A DNA stretch of 64,000 nt, taken from NCBI RefSeq assembly GCF_021249345.1, contig NZ_CP089588.1:186001-250000 (forward strand). Direction: 5' to 3'. Shown piece after piece: positions 61,712 through 64,000 of the stretch. The translations under genes were made by a program, and so were the position numbers. The DNA is from Halobacterium wangiae (GTDB lineage Archaea > Halobacteriota > Halobacteria > Halobacteriales > Halobacteriaceae). Each line of letters opens with the position of its first letter. Position 1 is the first letter of the stretch. The notes below the pieces were generated by a model, which was given only the letters and a program-made list of their open reading frames with translations, made no database searches and was not told the origin of the DNA.

Positions 61712-63352
61712 ATGCAAAGGTGGCGCCGCATTCTCGGGGGTAACAACCCCGTCGACGAGCGGCTATTGCGGTTGGTGGGCATCGCTTTCGTGACGCTCGT
61801 TGCGACCGTCGCGTTGGCGGGCTGCATGGGGCTGGGCACGGGCGGCGGGGGACCGTCGCTCTCGGACGCACAAGTCGGTGTCGCGGAGAGTGGCGGGCCG
61901 GCAGTGGCGGTCAACTACTCGGTCGACGACTACGCGACCATCCTCTTGGAGGGGCCAGAAAACAACATCCTCAACGAGGTTGAGGTCTCGCCGGAGGGCA
62001 ACCAGACGGCCATGTACATGGGAGACGTAGGTGCGGGCGAGTACGAGCTTGTACTCCGCCAGGGTGACGAGACAGTTGATTCACAGACAATGACCTTTGA
62101 GGGCGCCGAGCCACAGGTCGAGATTGTCTCACCAAATTGGTCCGGGAACACGATTGAGTCAGTCGACGTGACTATTACGAATACGGGCGACCTTCCAGTC
62201 TACGTGGATAATGTGGCGTACTCGGCCCGTGGGGACTCGGTAGAGAACAGTGTCTACAGCTGGATTGACGCCAACGACTCGCGGACGTTCAATGTGGCGG
62301 GGTCTTTTGGTTCGTCCGTGACCATTGAGGAGCGCGGTGACGTGATTGGGTCTGTCGAAGTGGCGACGGACGCTGGCGTTCTCACCGATTCGTTCCAGCG
62401 AACGTTCGACGGTCCGAATCTCACGGTCACGAATATTGATACGGAGTGGGAGAACAACGAGCTACACACTGCGGAGGTGACTGTCCGGAACGATGGCGAT
62501 CTCCCGACGACCGGTAACGTGACGATTGTAAGTGGTGGCGAGTCTCTGGCGTCCTCGTACAGCAATGAGGTTGCAGTCGGTTCGACAACGACCTTCGAAC
62601 TGGTCGGGTACTCGTACATCTATCGAGCAGAGTCCGGTGGGACGGCCAATCTGGACGTGATCGTCAATTCGCCGACCGGATATGTGACCGACCAGATTAC
62701 GCGGGAAATTGCGGGTTCGAACGTCTCTATTGAATCGATGAATACAGAGTGGCAGAACGGGGAACTGGTATCTGTCACGTTTATAGCGGCGAACGATGGC
62801 GAAGTGGCGAGCGATGGGGCCGCTGAAGTCACAGTGAACGGTGAAGTCGTCTCGAAGGATTCAATCTCGATTGAACCATCCACGACGTCCGAGTTCACCG
62901 TATCGGATGGTGCGTATACTGTTGAACCGCTCTACACGGCAGACAGTGGGGGATCACAAGAAGTGACTCTCTCCATCAGTGGCGACGGCTGGTCTGACTC
63001 GGAGACGTCGACGACCTCACTTGGCGGCGTCGACGGAGAACTCTCGTCGATATCGACAATGTTCTTCGGGAACTACGACGAGGACACGTCAGACCTCAGT
63101 TCCGTGGACTTCAACGTCCGGAACACGGGAGACTTAACGATCAGCTACGACGCCGTGGAAGTCTCGATTGATGGAGTGAGCACCACGGATAATCTCTACT
63201 CGGCCACGGAGTTGACGCCAGGACAGTCGACGAGTGAGTACGTCTCGACGGACCTCACCGTGGACGATGGAAGTCACGAACTCACGATTCGGTTACTGGA
63301 CGACGGCGAAGAGGTCCTTTCGGAGACAGTCACCGTCTCGACGAACGAGTGA
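61712..63352 (+). CDS. Large lipoprotein with CARDB-like repeats
   Basis: 546 residues. Signal peptide LLRLVGIAFVTLVATVALAGC gives a lipobox (Cys at about 38). The mature protein consists of about five beta-sandwich units with the N-D-G-x-x-P motif (for example ITNTGDLPVYVDNVAYSARG, VRNDGDLPTTGNVTIVSG, and AANDGEVASDGAAEVTVNGE), matching CARDB/PKD-like adhesion repeats. Surface protein of the integrated element; may act in adhesion, receptor binding or vesicle/virus-like functions. Confidence 0.82.
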   Translation: MQRWRRILGGNNPVDERLLRLVGIAFVTLVATVALAGCMGLGTGGGGPSLSDAQVGVAESGGPAVAVNYSVDDYATILLEGPENNILNEVEVSPEGNQTAMYMGDVGAGEYELVLRQGDETVDSQTMTFEGAEPQVEIVSPNWSGNTIESVDVTITNTGDLPVYVDNVAYSARGDSVENSVYSWIDANDSRTFNVAGSFGSSVTIEERGDVIGSVEVATDAGVLTDSFQRTFDGPNLTVTNIDTEWENNELHTAEVTVRNDGDLPTTGNVTIVSGGESLASSYSNEVAVGSTTTFELVGYSYIYRAESGGTANLDVIVNSPTGYVTDQITREIAGSNVSIESMNTEWQNGELVSVTFIAANDGEVASDGAAEVTVNGEVVSKDSISIEPSTTSEFTVSDGAYTVEPLYTADSGGSQEVTLSISGDGWSDSETSTTSLGGVDGELSSISTMFFGNYDEDTSDLSSVDFNVRNTGDLTISYDAVEVSIDGVSTTDNLYSATELTPGQSTSEYVSTDLTVDDGSHELTIRLLDDGEEVLSETVTVSTNE

Positions 63353-63372
63353 GATAGAGCAAGAGCACTCTG

Positions 63373-63413
63373 CGGAATCCTTCGGTTTTATAGCCGGCTC
63401 CTGTCGGCTCGCG
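63373..63413 (+). repeat. Cargo-zone direct repeat, copy 4 (promoter of the Tat protein)
   Basis: CGGAATCCTTCGGTT, TTTTATA (63386-63392), hairpin GCCGGCTCCTGTCGGC and CTCGCG. The TATA is about 38 bases from the ATG at 63427, so transcription would start just before the second hairpin GGGAG-AA-CTCCC (63415-63426), placing that stem on the start codon. Confidence 0.8.
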
Positions 63414-63426
63414 TGGGAGAACTCCC

Positions 63427-64000
63427 ATGCGTAGCGAATCCAACTCTGGCGGCGACGAATTGACTGAAACCACTATGCCGCGGCGGCAGTTCCTGGCGGG
63501 CGCGGGCGCAGCTGGCGCGGCAATCGCGGTGGGCGCGGGCGGTGCGGCGGCTCATTCGGACGGGGAGTGGACCACCGGAAAGGACGGCCTCAACTTCGGC
63601 AGTGGGTACGTCCCGGGACCATACTTCAAGGAGGACCCGGTGACGAAGGCAAAGCACAAACTCGCGTGGGGGACGGACGACGCGGCGCTCGTCGCCTACG
63701 AGGACGACGCCGGGGAGAAAGCAATGCTCCCGGCCGTCGTCGACCGGGAGGACACGGACAACGTCGTGACGCTCCGCGCGGACAAACTCGAAGCGCCCGA
63801 TCTCTACGAGTTCCCGCGCGGCGAGATGTACGACAAGAGCGGGGACGGCGACGCGGAGACGGCCATTTACGCGCTCGACCCGACGCACTGGACGACGACG
63901 GACGCAACGGACGGGAGTATTTCCGTCCAGGAGGGCGACGCGCCGGTAAGCCATTCGCTCCAGGTGACGGCGACCGGCGTCACCGCCGGGGAGACGGTGT
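63427..64000 (+). CDS. Tat-exported protein (3' end outside window)
   Basis: Open to the window end; first 191 residues seen. Twin-arginine-like signal MPRRQFLAGAGAAGAAIAVGAGGAAA follows an N-terminal acidic tail, so translation may start at 63427 or at the ATG 63475 (MPRRQF). The mature part (DGEWTTGKDGLNFGSGYVPGPYFKEDPVTKAKHKLAWGTDD) is not recognised. Its message starts inside a repeat-derived promoter with a stem immediately upstream of the start codon, which could affect initiation. Confidence 0.75.
   Translation, partial: MRSESNSGGDELTETTMPRRQFLAGAGAAGAAIAVGAGGAAAHSDGEWTTGKDGLNFGSGYVPGPYFKEDPVTKAKHKLAWGTDDAALVAYEDDAGEKAMLPAVVDREDTDNVVTLRADKLEAPDLYEFPRGEMYDKSGDGDAETAIYALDPTHWTTTDATDGSISVQEGDAPVSHSLQVTATGVTAGETV

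Noticed and set aside
57684-63413. CRISPR-like array from the spaced repeats
   Set aside because: Repeats are 1.5-2.3 kb apart with genes between, each has a TATA box, and there are no cas genes.

Overview
The window is chromosomal DNA from a halophilic archaeon (class Halobacteria). Proteins are strongly acidic, GC-rich codons dominate, genes often start at ATG or GTG with a TATA box about 26-30 bases upstream and no leader, exported proteins carry twin-arginine (RR) signals with lipoboxes, and there are haloarchaeal marker genes (AglJ/AglF/AglM-type N-glycosylation enzymes, archaeal GTP cyclohydrolase III, aMBF1, HalOD1, Orc1/Cdc6). No rRNA, tRNA or CRISPR array was recognised.

Region 1 (1-11.2 kb) is a surface-glycan island. 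It starts inside a DegT-type sugar aminotransferase, followed by a Gfo/Idh/MocA sugar dehydrogenase and a formyltransferase-fold enzyme (together suggesting an N-formylated amino sugar). A visibly AT-richer block follows: GDP-mannose 4,6-dehydratase, an NAD-dependent epimerase/reductase, and a DegT-fold enzyme whose PLP lysine is replaced by histidine, the hallmark of ColD-type 3-dehydratases. This looks like a route to a GDP-3,6-dideoxyhexose. Three GT4 glycosyltransferases and a sulfatase-fold hydrolase follow.

Region 2 (11.2-23.8 kb) supplies nucleotide sugars and the first N-glycan sugar: AglF-like nucleotidyltransferase, an overlapping operon (epimerase, two GlmU-like enzymes, GlmS), divergent AglJ, and AglM. 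AglM is separated from the rest by an IS200/IS605-type tnpB element without tnpA.

Region 3 (23.8-44.8 kb) is ordinary core chromosome: OsmC, metallo-hydrolase, FAH-family enzyme, surface lipoprotein, a gluconate-dehydrogenase-like pair under a DtxR-type palindrome, Rieske protein, hisC-adenylate kinase-CDP-alcohol phosphatidyltransferase, aMBF1, tpiA, SDR, DNA polymerase IV, GTP cyclohydrolase III, PQQ-type sugar dehydrogenase, transglutaminase-like protein and acyl-CoA dehydrogenase. A second tnpB element, with an intact RuvC triad, sits between the phosphatidyltransferase and aMBF1 genes.

Region 4 (44.8-49.4 kb) is loose accessory DNA with a lone response regulator, HalOD1 protein, small zinc-finger and membrane proteins, a lipoprotein and two copies of a degenerate repeat that may be recombinase relics.

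Region 5 (49.5 kb to the window end) looks like an integrated element: tyrosine integrase in a three-gene operon with a zinc ribbon and a winged helix protein, PH-domain and beta-propeller surface proteins, Orc1/Cdc6, then a cargo zone. The cargo comprises a 16-CXXC DnaJ-zinc-finger-like protein convergent with a J-like protein that lacks HPD, an AT-rich block encoding a membrane/coiled-coil protein, an AlbA_2 (Schlafen-type) protein and a pentapeptide-repeat ion channel, then a lipoprotein and a Tat-exported protein. About 40-base direct repeats that carry a TATA box and hairpins punctuate this cargo. The split J/zinc-finger pair and the repeat-bounded cargo are the most likely undescribed features.
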